A DNA stretch of 64,000 bases from Mesonia sp. K7 (GCF_003233725.1 NZ_QKQV01000004.1:1-64000), one strand, 5' to 3'; shown: positions 24,042 through 33,964, counted from the stretch's first letter. Numbers and translations: made by a program. The notes: generated by a model not told the origin, from the letters alone.

Positions 24042-25805
24042 ATGCTTTACCTAACCTTTCTCATTATACTCATCGGGGTTTTTCTTTTCGTGAAAGATTA
24101 TTTCACTATCGACACTACTTCTATTGTAATTATGTCGCTTTTTATTGTCGTTGGTGTTTTGAGTCCGGAAGAAGGTTTTTCTGGCTTCAACCATCCCGCA
24201 ACCATTACACTTGGCTGCATGTTTGTGATTAGTGCCGCTGTTTTTAAATCAGGAATTATCGATGGTTTGAGTTCTAAAATTGTGCAAATTGCAAAAATAA
24301 ACTATGTTTTTGCCTTGATGATCTTTTGTATCGTTTCTGCAGCATTCTCAGCATTTATCAACGATACCGCCATTGTGGCCATTCTTATCCCAATGGCATT
24401 GATGGTTTGCCGAGAAACCAATATCGCACCTTCCCGATTGCTTATCCCTATTTCTTTTGCAGCGCTCTTCGGCGGAACTTGCACCTTAGTCGGAACTTCC
24501 ACAAATATTCTTGTAAGTAGCATTGCTAAAAAAAGTGGTCTTGAGCCTTTCGGAATGTTTGAATTTTCTTTACCTGCCTTGTGTCTTTTGGCTATTGGTT
24601 TGGCTTATATGTTTTTTATTGGGCCGCTTATTTTACCCAATCGCCCTTCAAAAGATATGTTGCTCAAAATTGAAGCAGAAAATTACATCGCAGAAATAGA
24701 ATTGACCGAAGGAAATGAGGATATCGATCAGACCATAAAAGAATGCCGTCTAAATAGAAAATTTGGTGCTCAAGTTTTAAGTATTAGACGAAAACACACT
24801 ACGGTTTTTGAAATAAACGAAGAAACCAATCTACGCCAAGGAGACAAGATAAAAATTATGATTACTCCAGGTAATTTGGCTAAACTTCAAGAAATCAAAA
24901 CCTACAAACTCACTGGCGATAAGGTTATTTTAGAAGACGAACAACTCAAAAAAATATACGAAGTGATGATTCCTCACGGCTCAATGATGGCAGGAAAAAC
25001 ACTCAAAAACCTCAATTTTAGAACCAATTATTACGCTTCGGTTTTAGCCTTAAGACAGCGCAAAGAGACGATTACTTCTGATGTTTCTAATGTAAAACTC
25101 AACGAAGGTGACATGTTACTTGTTTACACTTCCGCGGAAAATTTACATGCACTCACAAGAGAAAAAATGGTGGTGACCCTTTCTGAATACCAAGGGAGAA
25201 AATTTTCACTAAAAAGGGCCATTCCAACGGTTGCTATTTTGGTAGGCGTAATTTTAGCTGCTGCCCTAAATATCACATCGCTTCTCATAAGTGCCCTTAT
25301 CGGAAGTTTAGTATTGGTAACGACCACACTTATCAAACCCAAAGAAGCCTACGAAGCAATCGAATGGAAAGTGATTTTTATGATGGCCGGTGTTTTATCG
25401 ATGGGAAAAGCATTAGAAAAAACCGGTGGCGATGAATTAATTTCAAACTTTATTTTTGAAAATATTGGCGGTTTAGACCACAGGATCACATTAAGCCTCA
25501 TTTTCTTAATCAGTTTTCTATCGACCAATGTATTATCTAGTAAAGCTACCGCAGCCTTGATGTCACCTATTGTTATTAGTCTCACTGCGGCGATGCAACT
25601 GAGCTACAAACCTTTTTTAATCGCAGTTATGTTTGCTTGCTCGCTTACGTTTATGACACCTGTAAGCTACCCAACCAACACGATGGTTTACGCTCCTGGA
25701 AATTACAAATTCAATGATTTTGTAAAAATTGGGACACCACTCAACATCATTATATGGATAGCTGCTTCTTTTATTATACCTTTGTTTTTCCCTTTTGAAG
25801 TATGA
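24042..25805 (+). CDS. SLC13-family anion permease with two TrkA-C domains
   Basis: 587 residues. Seen: about ten or more membrane segments in two blocks, with FINDTAIVAILIPMAL and GTSTNILVSS in the first half and STNVLSSKATAALMSPI in the second, the paired signature loops of the DASS/SLC13 group. Between the halves lie two soluble TrkA-C (RCK_C) domains, about residues 213-285 and 305-372, each with a LxxGDxxxI/L strand. Known: DASS transporters import sulfate, dicarboxylates or other anions with sodium; members with TrkA-C domains often carry sulfate or are of unknown specificity. The last codons overlap the next gene (ATGA), so the two are co-translated. Substrate not assigned. Confidence 0.9.
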   Translation: MLYLTFLIILIGVFLFVKDYFTIDTTSIVIMSLFIVVGVLSPEEGFSGFNHPATITLGCMFVISAAVFKSGIIDGLSSKIVQIAKINYVFALMIFCIVSAAFSAFINDTAIVAILIPMALMVCRETNIAPSRLLIPISFAALFGGTCTLVGTSTNILVSSIAKKSGLEPFGMFEFSLPALCLLAIGLAYMFFIGPLILPNRPSKDMLLKIEAENYIAEIELTEGNEDIDQTIKECRLNRKFGAQVLSIRRKHTTVFEINEETNLRQGDKIKIMITPGNLAKLQEIKTYKLTGDKVILEDEQLKKIYEVMIPHGSMMAGKTLKNLNFRTNYYASVLALRQRKETITSDVSNVKLNEGDMLLVYTSAENLHALTREKMVVTLSEYQGRKFSLKRAIPTVAILVGVILAAALNITSLLISALIGSLVLVTTTLIKPKEAYEAIEWKVIFMMAGVLSMGKALEKTGGDELISNFIFENIGGLDHRITLSLIFLISFLSTNVLSSKATAALMSPIVISLTAAMQLSYKPFLIAVMFACSLTFMTPVSYPTNTMVYAPGNYKFNDFVKIGTPLNIIIWIAASFIIPLFFPFEV

Positions 25806-26128
25806 GAAAAGTAAAATTACATAATCCGTTTAAACCCAGAATTACCGACGAAAAGAAAATTCGGGAGCATCTGGCGCTAGAACGCACCAAACTTGCCAAC
25901 GAACGTACGCTTTTGGCTTACATTAGAGCTTCGCTTTATTTGTTGGTGGGCGGAACGGCTTTGTTACAACTCGAAGAATATGATAACCTACACATTATTG
26001 GCTATATGGCATTATTTATCTGTGTACTGTTTATCATTATCGGGATTTGGCGTTATATTATTTTAGAAAAGAAACTCAGCGATTTGTTATTGCCCGATGA
26101 TGAAGTCGAAGAAAAAGGTGAAGACTAA
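25802..26128 (+). CDS. DUF202 (YidH) family small membrane protein
   Basis: 108 residues with two membrane helices. Seen: the DUF202 signature LALERTKLANERTLLAYIRASL, given here as its parts ERTKLANERT and LAYIRASLYLL, then a second helix (IGYMALFICVLFIIIGIW) and an acidic tail. It overlaps the preceding SLC13 gene by four bases (ATGA), which supports the start and an operon. Known: YidH/DUF202 proteins are inner-membrane proteins of unknown role; VTC-type proteins in eukaryotes use the same domain. Function unknown. Confidence 0.9.
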   Translation: MRKVKLHNPFKPRITDEKKIREHLALERTKLANERTLLAYIRASLYLLVGGTALLQLEEYDNLHIIGYMALFICVLFIIIGIWRYIILEKKLSDLLLPDDEVEEKGED

Positions 26129-26132
26129 TTCA

Positions 26133-26471
26133 ATGCAACCGCTCATTCATTATTTTTTGCACTTCGGTTTTATAGCAATTATTGCTTACGTTTATGATAA
26201 AGAAAACTTCAAAATCAATTATTTGATTCTTTTGGCAACGATGTTAATCGATCTTGACCATTTGTTTGCCAATCCTATTTTTGACCCTAAACGGTGTAGC
26301 ATCAACTTTCACTTTTTACACACCTATTATGCTTGGGTGATTTACCTCATCGGATTTATTTTTACCAAAAAAGGAAAGCTACAACTTGCTTTTTTGGGAT
26401 TAAATTTTCATCTTATTACCGATTTAATCGATTGCCTTTGGTCTAATTCTTGGGATATATCGGTGTTATAA
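26133..26471 (+). CDS. DUF6122 family membrane protein
   Basis: 112 residues from the ATG at 26133, four bases after the DUF202 stop. A start at 26097 inside the upstream gene is possible but would add a lysine-rich stretch that the family lacks. Seen: three to four membrane helices and the conserved polar residues of the family, IHYFLHFG near the N-terminus, DLDHLFANP in the middle and FHLITDLIDCLW near the end. Known: a small integral membrane family common in Bacteroidota, with His and Asp residues reminiscent of metal-dependent membrane hydrolases. Function unknown. Part of the 24,042-28,569 run. Confidence 0.85.
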   Translation: MQPLIHYFLHFGFIAIIAYVYDKENFKINYLILLATMLIDLDHLFANPIFDPKRCSINFHFLHTYYAWVIYLIGFIFTKKGKLQLAFLGLNFHLITDLIDCLWSNSWDISVL

Positions 26472-26483
26472 TTTCATTTAAAA

Positions 26484-27266
26484 ATGAAAAATTGCTTGAT
26501 TTTACTACTTTTTGTTTCGCAACTTGGTTTAGCCCAACTTACGGTAAAAAAGGTTAACAGCATCGCTTTCGCGAAAGAAAAACTAGTGGGCATCGATAAG
26601 TTTGACAACTTGTATTACCAACAGAAAAATGCCCTTTTTAAGTTAGAACCAACGAAAAAAGAATATACTTTTTTCGACCCACAATTGGGTGAACTCACTT
26701 CGGTAGATTTAATCAATCCGTTGCAGATTACTCTTTTTTACCAAGATATGAATACCGTTGTGATTCTCGACAATCGGCTAAACGAAATCAAACGCATTAA
26801 TTTCTCGCAAATCGAAGATTTTAAAATCATCAGCTTTGCTGGAACTGCCAAAAACAATAGCCTTTGGCTATACAACAAAAACCTAGAGCAACTAGAGTTA
26901 TTTGATACCAAAAACTTAAAAACCATTGCCAGAACTCAACCTTTTGACAGCGAGATTTACGACCTCACCAGTAACCTCAACTTTGTTTGGATAGCGCATC
27001 AAAAAGCCCTAGAGCTATATAACATCTACGGGAATATGGTAAAAAGCTGGCAACCTAAAAAAGTAGAAAACCTCATGATTTCAGATAACTTTTTATTGGC
27101 AAAAACTGGAAATAGCATCGAAATTTCGAGTACAGAAACCGAAAACTGGAAAAACGTGTACAATTCTGAAATAGAAGTTAAAGATATTTTCTTGCAACAA
27201 GAAAACCTTTATCTTTACACCCAAAACTTTTTAAGTAAATATCAAATCAATCTTCCAAAAGAATAA
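26484..27266 (+). CDS. Secreted protein of unknown function, propeller-like
   Basis: 260 residues with a signal peptide (MKNCLILLLFVSQLGLA). Seen: about seven short repeating beta segments of the type KFDNLYYQQ, QDMNTVVILDN, SLWLYNKNLEQLELFD and FVWIAHQKALELYN, which resembles a beta-propeller or WD-like sensor chain. No catalytic motif and no sorting tail are visible, so it is probably periplasmic or outer-membrane facing. It lies 12 bases after the DUF6122 gene and 3 bases before the deoxynucleoside kinase gene, so it is co-transcribed with both. I recognise it only as a type often found beside deoxynucleoside kinases in Flavobacteriaceae; no function is claimed. Confidence 0.8.
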   Translation: MKNCLILLLFVSQLGLAQLTVKKVNSIAFAKEKLVGIDKFDNLYYQQKNALFKLEPTKKEYTFFDPQLGELTSVDLINPLQITLFYQDMNTVVILDNRLNEIKRINFSQIEDFKIISFAGTAKNNSLWLYNKNLEQLELFDTKNLKTIARTQPFDSEIYDLTSNLNFVWIAHQKALELYNIYGNMVKSWQPKKVENLMISDNFLLAKTGNSIEISSTETENWKNVYNSEIEVKDIFLQQENLYLYTQNFLSKYQINLPKE

Positions 27267-27269
27267 GGA

Positions 27270-27884
27270 ATGCATATCGCGATAGCTGGAAATATCGGAG
27301 CGGGAAAAACAACTTTAACAAAACTTCTTGCCAAACATTACAAATGGGAACCACAGTTTGAAGATGTGCTCGAAAACCCTTATCTAGAAGATTTTTACAA
27401 CAAAATGGATCGCTGGTCTTTTAACCTGCAAGTTTATTTTTTAAACAGCAGGTTTCGGCAGATTTTAGAAATCCACGAAAGTGGAAAAAAAATCATACAG
27501 GATCGCACCATTTATGAAGACGCTCATATTTTTGCTCCCAACTTACACGCGATGGGTTTGATGGAGAATAGGGATTTTGAAAATTACAAATCGCTGTTTG
27601 ATTTGATGGAAAGTGTCACCAAATCGCCTGATTTATTGATTTATTTAAGGAGTTCGGTACCAAATTTGGTAGCACAAATACAAAAACGTGGTCGAGAGTA
27701 TGAAAATAGCATTTCTATAGATTACCTCAACCGTTTAAATGAACGATACGAAGCCTGGATTAGCACCTACGAAAAAGGGAGTTTATTGATTATTGATGTC
27801 GATAATATTAACTTTGTAGACAATCCCGAGCATTTAGGAGGTATTATTAATAAAATTGACGGAGAGATAAACGGATTATTTTGA
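27270..27884 (+). CDS. Deoxynucleoside kinase (stand-alone)
   Basis: 204 residues. Phosphorylates deoxynucleosides with ATP, the first step of DNA precursor salvage, in the cytoplasm. Seen: P-loop GNIGAGKTT (residues 7-15), the QDRTIYED motif with the catalytic Asp-Arg, and the lid RGREYENSI following LRSSVPNLVAQIQKR. Length is typical of the dCK/dGK-like family in Bacteroidota. Substrate preference (dAdo, dGuo or dCyd) cannot be read by eye. A second kinase of the same family is fused to FolK at 54,089-55,207, so the two may split substrates. It starts 3 bases after the upstream gene and ends 1 base before the next. Confidence 0.93.
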   Translation: MHIAIAGNIGAGKTTLTKLLAKHYKWEPQFEDVLENPYLEDFYNKMDRWSFNLQVYFLNSRFRQILEIHESGKKIIQDRTIYEDAHIFAPNLHAMGLMENRDFENYKSLFDLMESVTKSPDLLIYLRSSVPNLVAQIQKRGREYENSISIDYLNRLNERYEAWISTYEKGSLLIIDVDNINFVDNPEHLGGIINKIDGEINGLF

Positions 27885-27885
27885 T

Positions 27886-28569
27886 ATGGAAAAGATGGAA
27901 TCTACAAAACTAAAAAGACCAAAACATAAGGGTTCGCCAAAACTTTTTGACAACCCCATTTTAGAAAAACTAACACATACACACATTTCGCTTCCGCTGA
28001 TTATTTTTTCGGTGATTTCGGCTGCGTTGATTTATTACGGTATTTTTGAGAAAGGGTTTACCACACCAGCAATTGTAGGTTTGTTCTTTGCAGGTTTAAT
28101 GTTTTTTACGCTTATAGAATATTTAATGCACCGCTATTTGTATCATTTACCAGCAACAAACGAACGTAACAAAAAAATATCTTACACAATGCACGGCGTG
28201 CATCACGATTATCCGAAAGACAAATCGAGATTGGCAATGCCGCCCGTTTTAAGTTTAATCATTGCAACGATATTTTTTATTATTTATCGCGCCGTAATGG
28301 GTGATTACGTCTTTGGATTTTTGGCTGGGTTTTTAATGGGTTACGCTCTTTATTTGGCGGTACATTATTCGGTACATGCATTTAAAGTACCTAACAATTT
28401 CTTGAAAATCTTATGGCATCATCATAGTATTCATCACTATCGTGAGTCAGACAGAGCCTTTGGTGTTTCGTCACCATTTTGGGATGTTATTTTTAGAACT
28501 ATGCCAAGAAAAGACATTCAGCAAAAGAAACAACAAACCAACGTTTATATCGATCCAGAAGCGAATTAA
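27886..28569 (+). CDS. Sterol desaturase/fatty acid hydroxylase family protein (FA2H-like)
   Basis: 227 residues with four membrane helices. Seen: the di-iron histidine motifs EYLMHRYLYH, MHGVHHDYP, HYSVHAF and HHHSIHHYRESDRAFG followed by SSPFWDVIF, which match fatty acid 2-hydroxylases more than sterol desaturases. Known: such enzymes hydroxylate an acyl chain with O2 at a membrane di-iron site; in Bacteroidota the product could be 2-hydroxy fatty acids of sphingolipids or other lipids. It is the last gene of the run starting at 24,042. Its stop codon overlaps the stop of the convergent APP1-like gene in the palindrome TTAA (28566-28569). Substrate is inferred only. Confidence 0.88.
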   Translation: MEKMESTKLKRPKHKGSPKLFDNPILEKLTHTHISLPLIIFSVISAALIYYGIFEKGFTTPAIVGLFFAGLMFFTLIEYLMHRYLYHLPATNERNKKISYTMHGVHHDYPKDKSRLAMPPVLSLIIATIFFIIYRAVMGDYVFGFLAGFLMGYALYLAVHYSVHAFKVPNNFLKILWHHHSIHHYRESDRAFGVSSPFWDVIFRTMPRKDIQQKKQQTNVYIDPEAN

Positions 28570-29588
28570 GAGGCGATAAAACCATGTGCTTTTGCATGGT
28601 CGATGGCTTGCTTTGAGTTTTCTACTAATAAAATAGGTAATTGTTCTTCATGTTTCCCGATAAGCGTTTTGATGCGTTCTATTTTCTTTTGATGATTTAC
28701 TGAACGTAGGTAAATTGCTTTTATCCTTTTCGGATATAAATGAGCGATTTCCAAATAAATATCGGCATCTTTTTCGCCACTATCGCCAATCAGAATAAAA
28801 TCTAATTGCGGATACATTTTTAGGATATTCAGGATTTCGTGTTGTTTTTGTGGTTTTTCCCGTTGTAACTCTTGATGAGAAAAGGGTTTAGGAAAATCAC
28901 GCAGTAAAATTGGTCCTTTTGGGAAATTATTATGCCGGAGAAAAAACTCCAAGTAACGGTATAAATTCCAAGGGCTGTGACTCACATAAAAAATAGGATT
29001 GGCATTTTCACCCGATTTTCCGTGATGCAGTAAATGGTAAAATTCTGCCGCTCCTTTTAGTGGTGTTCTGTTTTGGGTATTGATAAAAAACGTATTGAAA
29101 AACACCCGCCATTTTAGAAAGGAAACCACTCCGGTATGTAAAATAGTATCATCAATATCAGAAATCACCCCAAATTCAGAGTCGTCTTTTGGGATAAGAA
29201 CTTGTCCTGGAAAACGATTTTCTGAAGTGATTTTATGCACAATATTCACATTATCATAAGCCATTTCATAAGACAGCCAACCTTCTTCGTTGCACAGTGA
29301 TTTTAAATTTCCCGAAGGCTCATCTATCGTAAAATAACCTCTATGATTGGTTTTTACTTTGTAAATACTGTTATCTTCTAATTTTAAGTTGAGTTCGGTA
29401 TGCTTGATTTCATCAGTTTCAAAACGTTTCCACGAATTGATGAGTAAATGCCACCAACTATTTTTGTTCAGGTCTATTTGCTCGTCTTCTAAGGCTCTTC
29501 CTCTTGCATACAAATGGGTGTCAGTTCCGTAAGACTGAAAAGTGATAATTTGAAGTGGGTCTTTTTTAAAAATGTTGATCAAGGACAT
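28566..29588 (-). CDS. APP1-like phosphatidate phosphatase domain protein (DUF2183)
   Basis: 340 residues, no signal peptide. Seen: an N-terminal beta domain (1-130), then the HAD-like DxDxT motif SDIDDTIL (about 138-145), the VSHSPWNLY segment, FPKGPILLRDF, and FILIGDSGEKDADIY, in the order found in yeast App1 and bacterial DUF2183 proteins. Known: yeast App1 dephosphorylates phosphatidate to diacylglycerol; bacterial substrates are not established. It lies 9 bases downstream of the MgtC/DUF4010 gene on the same strand, so the two are likely co-transcribed. No terminator lies between it and the convergent hydroxylase gene. Confidence 0.9.
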   Translation of the reverse strand: MSLINIFKKDPLQIITFQSYGTDTHLYARGRALEDEQIDLNKNSWWHLLINSWKRFETDEIKHTELNLKLEDNSIYKVKTNHRGYFTIDEPSGNLKSLCNEEGWLSYEMAYDNVNIVHKITSENRFPGQVLIPKDDSEFGVISDIDDTILHTGVVSFLKWRVFFNTFFINTQNRTPLKGAAEFYHLLHHGKSGENANPIFYVSHSPWNLYRYLEFFLRHNNFPKGPILLRDFPKPFSHQELQREKPQKQHEILNILKMYPQLDFILIGDSGEKDADIYLEIAHLYPKRIKAIYLRSVNHQKKIERIKTLIGKHEEQLPILLVENSKQAIDHAKAHGFIAS

Positions 29589-29597
29589 AGGTTTGAT

Positions 29598-30860
29598 TTA
29601 AAAATGCCAATTGTCAGGCCACAATAGAATCAACCCTACTCCAAAAGCTATCGAAATGAGCATAAAAAGAGAAATCCATTTGGTAAGGTTTTTATTTCCT
29701 AAAACAGACACCATCACTACTTTAAAAAAGAGATTGGAAATAATGGCAGTCATAATGAGTCGCCAACCCAAGCTCGTTTCTACTCCGCCACCAATCATTT
29801 TAGAAAGCGATAGCGTAATGGCATCTTTATTGGCCAAACCGCCAATTGCTGAAGCAATGTATAAACCGTCGTTACCAAATTCCTTTTCGGTATAAGCGAC
29901 AATCAATAAAATAGCTGCATATATCGCCGCAAAAACCAAGGCACTTTTGAATTGGGCAGGATTTTTTGGCTCAGGCAACTCTTCGTCTTTTCGATCTTTT
30001 GAAATCAGATAAAACAACACCACACTCAACATAAGCATAAAGACAAACAAAACCATAATTGGAGTGATGATCTCTTGGAATTTTCCAGGAATAACGACCA
30101 TAATCTCAATTAAAACCCGAACTAACGAAACGGTAACTGCTAACAAAATGACAAATGCCGCTAATTTTCCACTAGAGTTGCTTTTTTTGCTCTTTCTCGC
30201 AAAACTTACTGTACTTGCAGTACTACTTATAATTCCGCCAAGAATACCGTTAGAAATGAGTCCTGCTTTTTTACCAAGCCATTTGTAGATAAAATAGCCA
30301 AAAACGCTAATGCCAACAATAAGCACCACCATTAACCAAATGTTTTTTGGGTTGAGCACATCAAACGGCCCAAAAGTTTCATCGGGAAGAATGGGTAAAA
30401 TTACCAGAGAAATTCCGACGAAAGTCATAATAGCTGACAAATCTTTTTCTTTTAGCTTTTCGATAAAACCATGTAAATGTTCTTTCACGAAAAGTAAGAT
30501 AGCTAAAACACCACCAACCATCACACCGATAATCTTATCGCCAAAAACCAGATAAACTCCAATAGAATACATCAAAATGGCAGCAACTTCTGTGGTTTGC
30601 CCTACATCTGGATCTGGTAGTTTTTTGAGTTTTATGACATTTGCCATAATTAAAAAAGCTGCTAAAACAACCGCAATTGCAGCAATAATAATCGGGCTTT
30701 CGAACTCTTGCGCTATAAAACCTGTGAGCGAACCCAGAATCGTTATGAGTGTAAAAGTTCGCACACCCGCCATTCTGTTGTTTGTGGTTTCGCGCTGCAT
30801 TCCTACCAACATTCCCAAACCAAAAGATATTCCAAGGATGATAATTTGATCGTAGTTCAT
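29598..30860 (-). CDS. MgtC/SapB-type membrane protein with DUF4010
   Basis: 420 residues, about twelve membrane helices. Seen: the N-terminal MgtC motif GMLVGMQRE with NRMAGVRTFTLI (residues 1-45), typical of MgtC/SapB proteins, and a C-terminal DUF4010 half with GGLANKDAITLSLSKM and WRLIMTAIISNLFFK. Known: MgtC proteins are linked to growth at low magnesium and to F-type ATPase control in pathogens; long MgtC-DUF4010 proteins are uncharacterised. The terminator at 30895-30920 separates it from the upstream hppA gene, so it starts a unit with the APP1-like gene. The ion or partner is unknown. Confidence 0.88.
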   Translation of the reverse strand: MNYDQIIILGISFGLGMLVGMQRETTNNRMAGVRTFTLITILGSLTGFIAQEFESPIIIAAIAVVLAAFLIMANVIKLKKLPDPDVGQTTEVAAILMYSIGVYLVFGDKIIGVMVGGVLAILLFVKEHLHGFIEKLKEKDLSAIMTFVGISLVILPILPDETFGPFDVLNPKNIWLMVVLIVGISVFGYFIYKWLGKKAGLISNGILGGIISSTASTVSFARKSKKSNSSGKLAAFVILLAVTVSLVRVLIEIMVVIPGKFQEIITPIMVLFVFMLMLSVVLFYLISKDRKDEELPEPKNPAQFKSALVFAAIYAAILLIVAYTEKEFGNDGLYIASAIGGLANKDAITLSLSKMIGGGVETSLGWRLIMTAIISNLFFKVVMVSVLGNKNLTKWISLFMLISIAFGVGLILLWPDNWHF

Positions 30861-30894
30861 AAGAGTTTATATGTTCCGAAACACTATATTAACA

Positions 30895-30920
30895 AAAAAC
30901 TCCGACATTTTTGTCGGAGT
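30895..30920 (-). terminator. Terminator after hppA
   Basis: ACTCCGACA and TGTCGGAGT form a perfect 9-bp stem with loop TTTT; on the minus strand it is followed by TTTTTTGTT. It lies 24 bases past the hppA stop. Confidence 0.88.
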
Positions 30921-30944
30921 TTAAGTGATTTTTAACGTTGAAAG

Positions 30945-33311
30945 TTATTCCAAACTATTTTTAAAATCTTCAATCTGCGCTTCTACTTCATCTTCACTTC
31001 CTTCAAAAACTTTCTTTTCTTTGATTAGTTTTCCATCGTCATTCAAGGTTTCGTAATAAACAGTTGCCGACGCTTTATCATCTATAACAGATTTTTCTAC
31101 TTTTAGTTCAATTCTTTTTTGATCATTTTCTAAACCCATCACGCTTAAATCGCTCTTGCTGGAATGCCCACCTAAAATCGGAGCAATCACCAAACCAACC
31201 AAACAAGTAAGTTTAATCAAGATATTCATCGAAGGTCCGGAAGTATCTTTAAACGGGTCACCAACCGTATCGCCTGTAACGGCTGCTTTGTGTGCATCGC
31301 TTCCTTTATAGGTCATTTTCCCGTCGATTTCTACTCCTGCTTCAAAGGATTTTTTGGCATTATCCCAAGCTCCACCTGCATTATTCTGGAAAATAGCCCA
31401 CATCACACCGCTTACACAAACACCCGCCATATAACCACCAAGTGGTTCTGCACCAAAAAATACACCTACTAAAATTGGGGTAACAATCGTGAGCAAACCT
31501 GGCAAAATCATTTCGCGTAAAGCGGCTTTGGTAGAGATATCAACACATTTGGCATATTCTGGCTTGCCAGTTCCTTCCATAATCCCTGGGATTTCCTTGA
31601 ACTGTCTTCTCACCTCTTTTACCATTTGCATGGCTGCTTTTCCTACAGACTCCATCGCTAAAGCGGAAAAAATTACTGGAATCATTCCTCCTAAAAACAA
31701 AGCTGCTAATACGTCTGCTTTAAAAATATTGATTCCGTCGATACCTGTAAACGTTACATAAGCTGCAAAAAGTGCTAAGGCTGTTAATGCTGCCGAAGCA
31801 ATGGCAAAACCTTTACCTACCGCTGCGGTTGTGTTTCCTACCGAGTCTAAAATATCGGTACGTTCACGAACTTCTTCTGGCAATTCGCTCATTTCGGCAA
31901 CACCTCCAGCATTATCGGCAATTGGCCCGAAAGCATCTATCGCCAACTGCATCGCCGTAGTGGCCATCATGGCAGAAGCCGCTAAAGCCACCCCATAAAA
32001 TCCTGCTAACTCGTATGAACCGTAAATCGCTGCTGCAAAAAGAATTACCGATGCAAAAGTAGATTTCATCCCAACAGCCAAACCAGCTATAATGTTGGTT
32101 GCTGCTCCTGTTGAGCTATTTCTCACTATACTCAATACTGGTTTTTTACCTAGGCTTGTAAAATGAGCGGTTACCATCGAGATTAAAGCTCCAACGGCTA
32201 AACCAATAAGTGAAGCCCAGAAAACATTCATCGAACTTACTTCGACGTAACCCTCACCAAAAAACTTCATATTCATGGTTTCTGGAAGCATGTATTTGAT
32301 TAGAACAAAACTTGCCGCTAAAGTCAATAAAATAGCTACCCAGTTTCCTAAATCCAAAGCTTTTTGCACTTGAGCTTCTTTGGCATCGTTGCTTGAAATT
32401 CGTACCAAAAAAGTACCAATAATCGAAGCTAAAATACCAACCCCTGCAATGACCAAAGGCAATAGAATTGGCCCCATATTATTAAAATTGTCAGTAAAAG
32501 CTCCGTTTACAGACATATCACGAATCACATAATTTCCCAAAACCATTGCCGCTAAAACGGTTGCTACGTAACTTCCGAAAAGATCTGCTCCCATACCTGC
32601 AACATCACCTACATTATCTCCTACGTTATCTGCAATTGTCGCTGGGTTTCTTGGGTCGTCTTCCGGAATTCCCGCTTCAACTTTCCCTACCAAATCGGCA
32701 CCCACATCGGCAGCTTTGGTATAAATCCCTCCACCAACACGAGCGAATAATGCAATCGATTCCGCGCCAAGCGAAAAACCCGCTAAGGCTTCGAGAACAA
32801 TAGTCATCTGACTATAAAAATCTCCTGTACCAGTTAAAAACTGATTTGAAAAGAATAAAAATAATAAACTTAAACCCAATACCGCTAAACCTGCAACACC
32901 AAGTCCCATCACAGTTCCTCCGCTAAAAGATACTTTTAAGGCTTTTGGTAAACTTGTTTTGGCTGCTTCTGCGGTACGAGCATTGGCTTCGGTAGCAATA
33001 CGCATCCCAATATTTCCTGCTAGAGCAGAAAAAATTGCTCCGATGATGAAAGCTGGAATAATCATCCAACTCGTGGTTTCTACGAGCTGAGAAACCACAA
33101 ATAGAGCAATAGAAGCGATGACTACAAAAATAAGTAGCAATCTATATTCGGCATTGAGAAACGCTAACGCACCTTCTTTGATGCTTCTTGAAATGGTTTG
33201 CATTTTTTCTGAACCAGGTGATTGTTTTTTGACCCAGCTTGCTTTGAAAAGCATAAATAAAATTCCGATAACCGCTAATATAATAGGGATAAGAATAATG
33301 TTAGAATCCAT
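30945..33311 (-). CDS. hppA: Membrane-bound pyrophosphatase, ion-pumping, K+-dependent type
   Basis: 788 residues, sixteen or so helices. Couples PPi hydrolysis to pumping of H+ and/or Na+ across the inner membrane. Seen: signature [23 protein letters not shown] with [21 protein letters not shown] (parts: [28 protein letters not shown]), and [19 protein letters not shown] near the end. [20 protein letters not shown] has Ala at the position where K+-independent enzymes have Lys (GNTTKA), which indicates a K+-stimulated enzyme. A soluble tail of about 70 residues follows the last helix ([17 protein letters not shown] onward), beyond the usual end. Soluble pyrophosphatase is the next gene upstream. 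H+ against Na+ specificity is not readable by eye. Confidence 0.95.
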   Translation of the reverse strand: MDSNIILIPIILAVIGILFMLFKASWVKKQSPGSEKMQTISRSIKEGALAFLNAEYRLLLIFVVIASIALFVVSQLVETTSWMIIPAFIIGAIFSALAGNIGMRIATEANARTAEAAKTSLPKALKVSFSGGTVMGLGVAGLAVLGLSLLFLFFSNQFLTGTGDFYSQMTIVLEALAGFSLGAESIALFARVGGGIYTKAADVGADLVGKVEAGIPEDDPRNPATIADNVGDNVGDVAGMGADLFGSYVATVLAAMVLGNYVIRDMSVNGAFTDNFNNMGPILLPLVIAGVGILASIIGTFLVRISSNDAKEAQVQKALDLGNWVAILLTLAASFVLIKYMLPETMNMKFFGEGYVEVSSMNVFWASLIGLAVGALISMVTAHFTSLGKKPVLSIVRNSSTGAATNIIAGLAVGMKSTFASVILFAAAIYGSYELAGFYGVALAASAMMATTAMQLAIDAFGPIADNAGGVAEMSELPEEVRERTDILDSVGNTTAAVGKGFAIASAALTALALFAAYVTFTGIDGINIFKADVLAALFLGGMIPVIFSALAMESVGKAAMQMVKEVRRQFKEIPGIMEGTGKPEYAKCVDISTKAALREMILPGLLTIVTPILVGVFFGAEPLGGYMAGVCVSGVMWAIFQNNAGGAWDNAKKSFEAGVEIDGKMTYKGSDAHKAAVTGDTVGDPFKDTSGPSMNILIKLTCLVGLVIAPILGGHSSKSDLSVMGLENDQKRIELKVEKSVIDDKASATVYYETLNDDGKLIKEKKVFEGSEDEVEAQIEDFKNSLE

Positions 33312-33365
33312 AAAGATTGATTTTAAAGTTTGGCTAAATCTAGTATTTAAAAATAAAATTCCATA

Positions 33366-33403
33366 AAAAAAGCCGTACTTTTTTATGAAAGCACGGCTTT
33401 TTT
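33366..33403 (-). terminator. Terminator after ppa
   Basis: AAAAAAGCCGT and ACGGCTTTTTT stem with an inner CTTT/AAAG extension; T run on both strands. It lies 22 bases past the ppa stop and 54 bases before the hppA start, so hppA has its own promoter or relies on read-through. Confidence 0.85.
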
Positions 33404-33424
33404 AATAGGATAATTGATTATTTA

Positions 33425-33934
33425 CTAATCGATACTTACTTTAAATCTAGGTACATCACTTACCTGAAATCTGTTGATGCAAAGCTCTACGATTTCTTTT
33501 GCTTTTTCTGCATTGTCCCATCCACCAACATCTACTTTTTTCTTTTCTAAATCTTTATACACTTGGAAAAAGTGCTCGATTTCTTTTATTCTGTGCGGAT
33601 TAAGCTCTGTAATGTCATTGTATTTATTCCAGATTGGGTCTGAAACGGGTACACAAATTATTTTTTCATCTGGCCCTTTTTCGTCTGCCATATGGAAAAC
33701 CCCGATTGGTTTTACTTCCATCACACAACCTGGGAAAGTTGGCTCGGTTACCAAAACCAAAACATCTAACGGATCACCATCTAGAGCTAAGGTTTGTGGA
33801 ATAAAACCGTAATCTGCAGGATACATCATCGATGAAAAAATCATACGGTCGTAACGTATTTTTTTTAATTCGAAATCATACTCATATTTGTTACGACTTC
33901 CTTTTGGAATCTCTACTAATACATCAAAAGTCAT
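33425..33934 (-). CDS. ppa: Inorganic pyrophosphatase, family I
   Basis: 169 residues. Hydrolyses pyrophosphate to two phosphates with Mg2+, in the cytoplasm; it drives biosynthetic reactions. Seen: EIPKGSRNKYEYD at the N-terminus, YPADYGFIPQT, the signature DGDPLDVLVL with its three metal-binding Asp residues, and the C-terminal VDVGGWDNAEKAKE segment. Length is normal for bacterial family I. It has a clean TAAATTTG promoter box, and a terminator separates it from the membrane pyrophosphatase gene downstream. Identity is certain. Confidence 0.97.
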   Translation of the reverse strand: MTFDVLVEIPKGSRNKYEYDFELKKIRYDRMIFSSMMYPADYGFIPQTLALDGDPLDVLVLVTEPTFPGCVMEVKPIGVFHMADEKGPDEKIICVPVSDPIWNKYNDITELNPHRIKEIEHFFQVYKDLEKKKVDVGGWDNAEKAKEIVELCINRFQVSDVPRFKVSID

Positions 33935-33964
33935 TTCTAAAAAAGGTTTGAAAAATTAAGAGTG

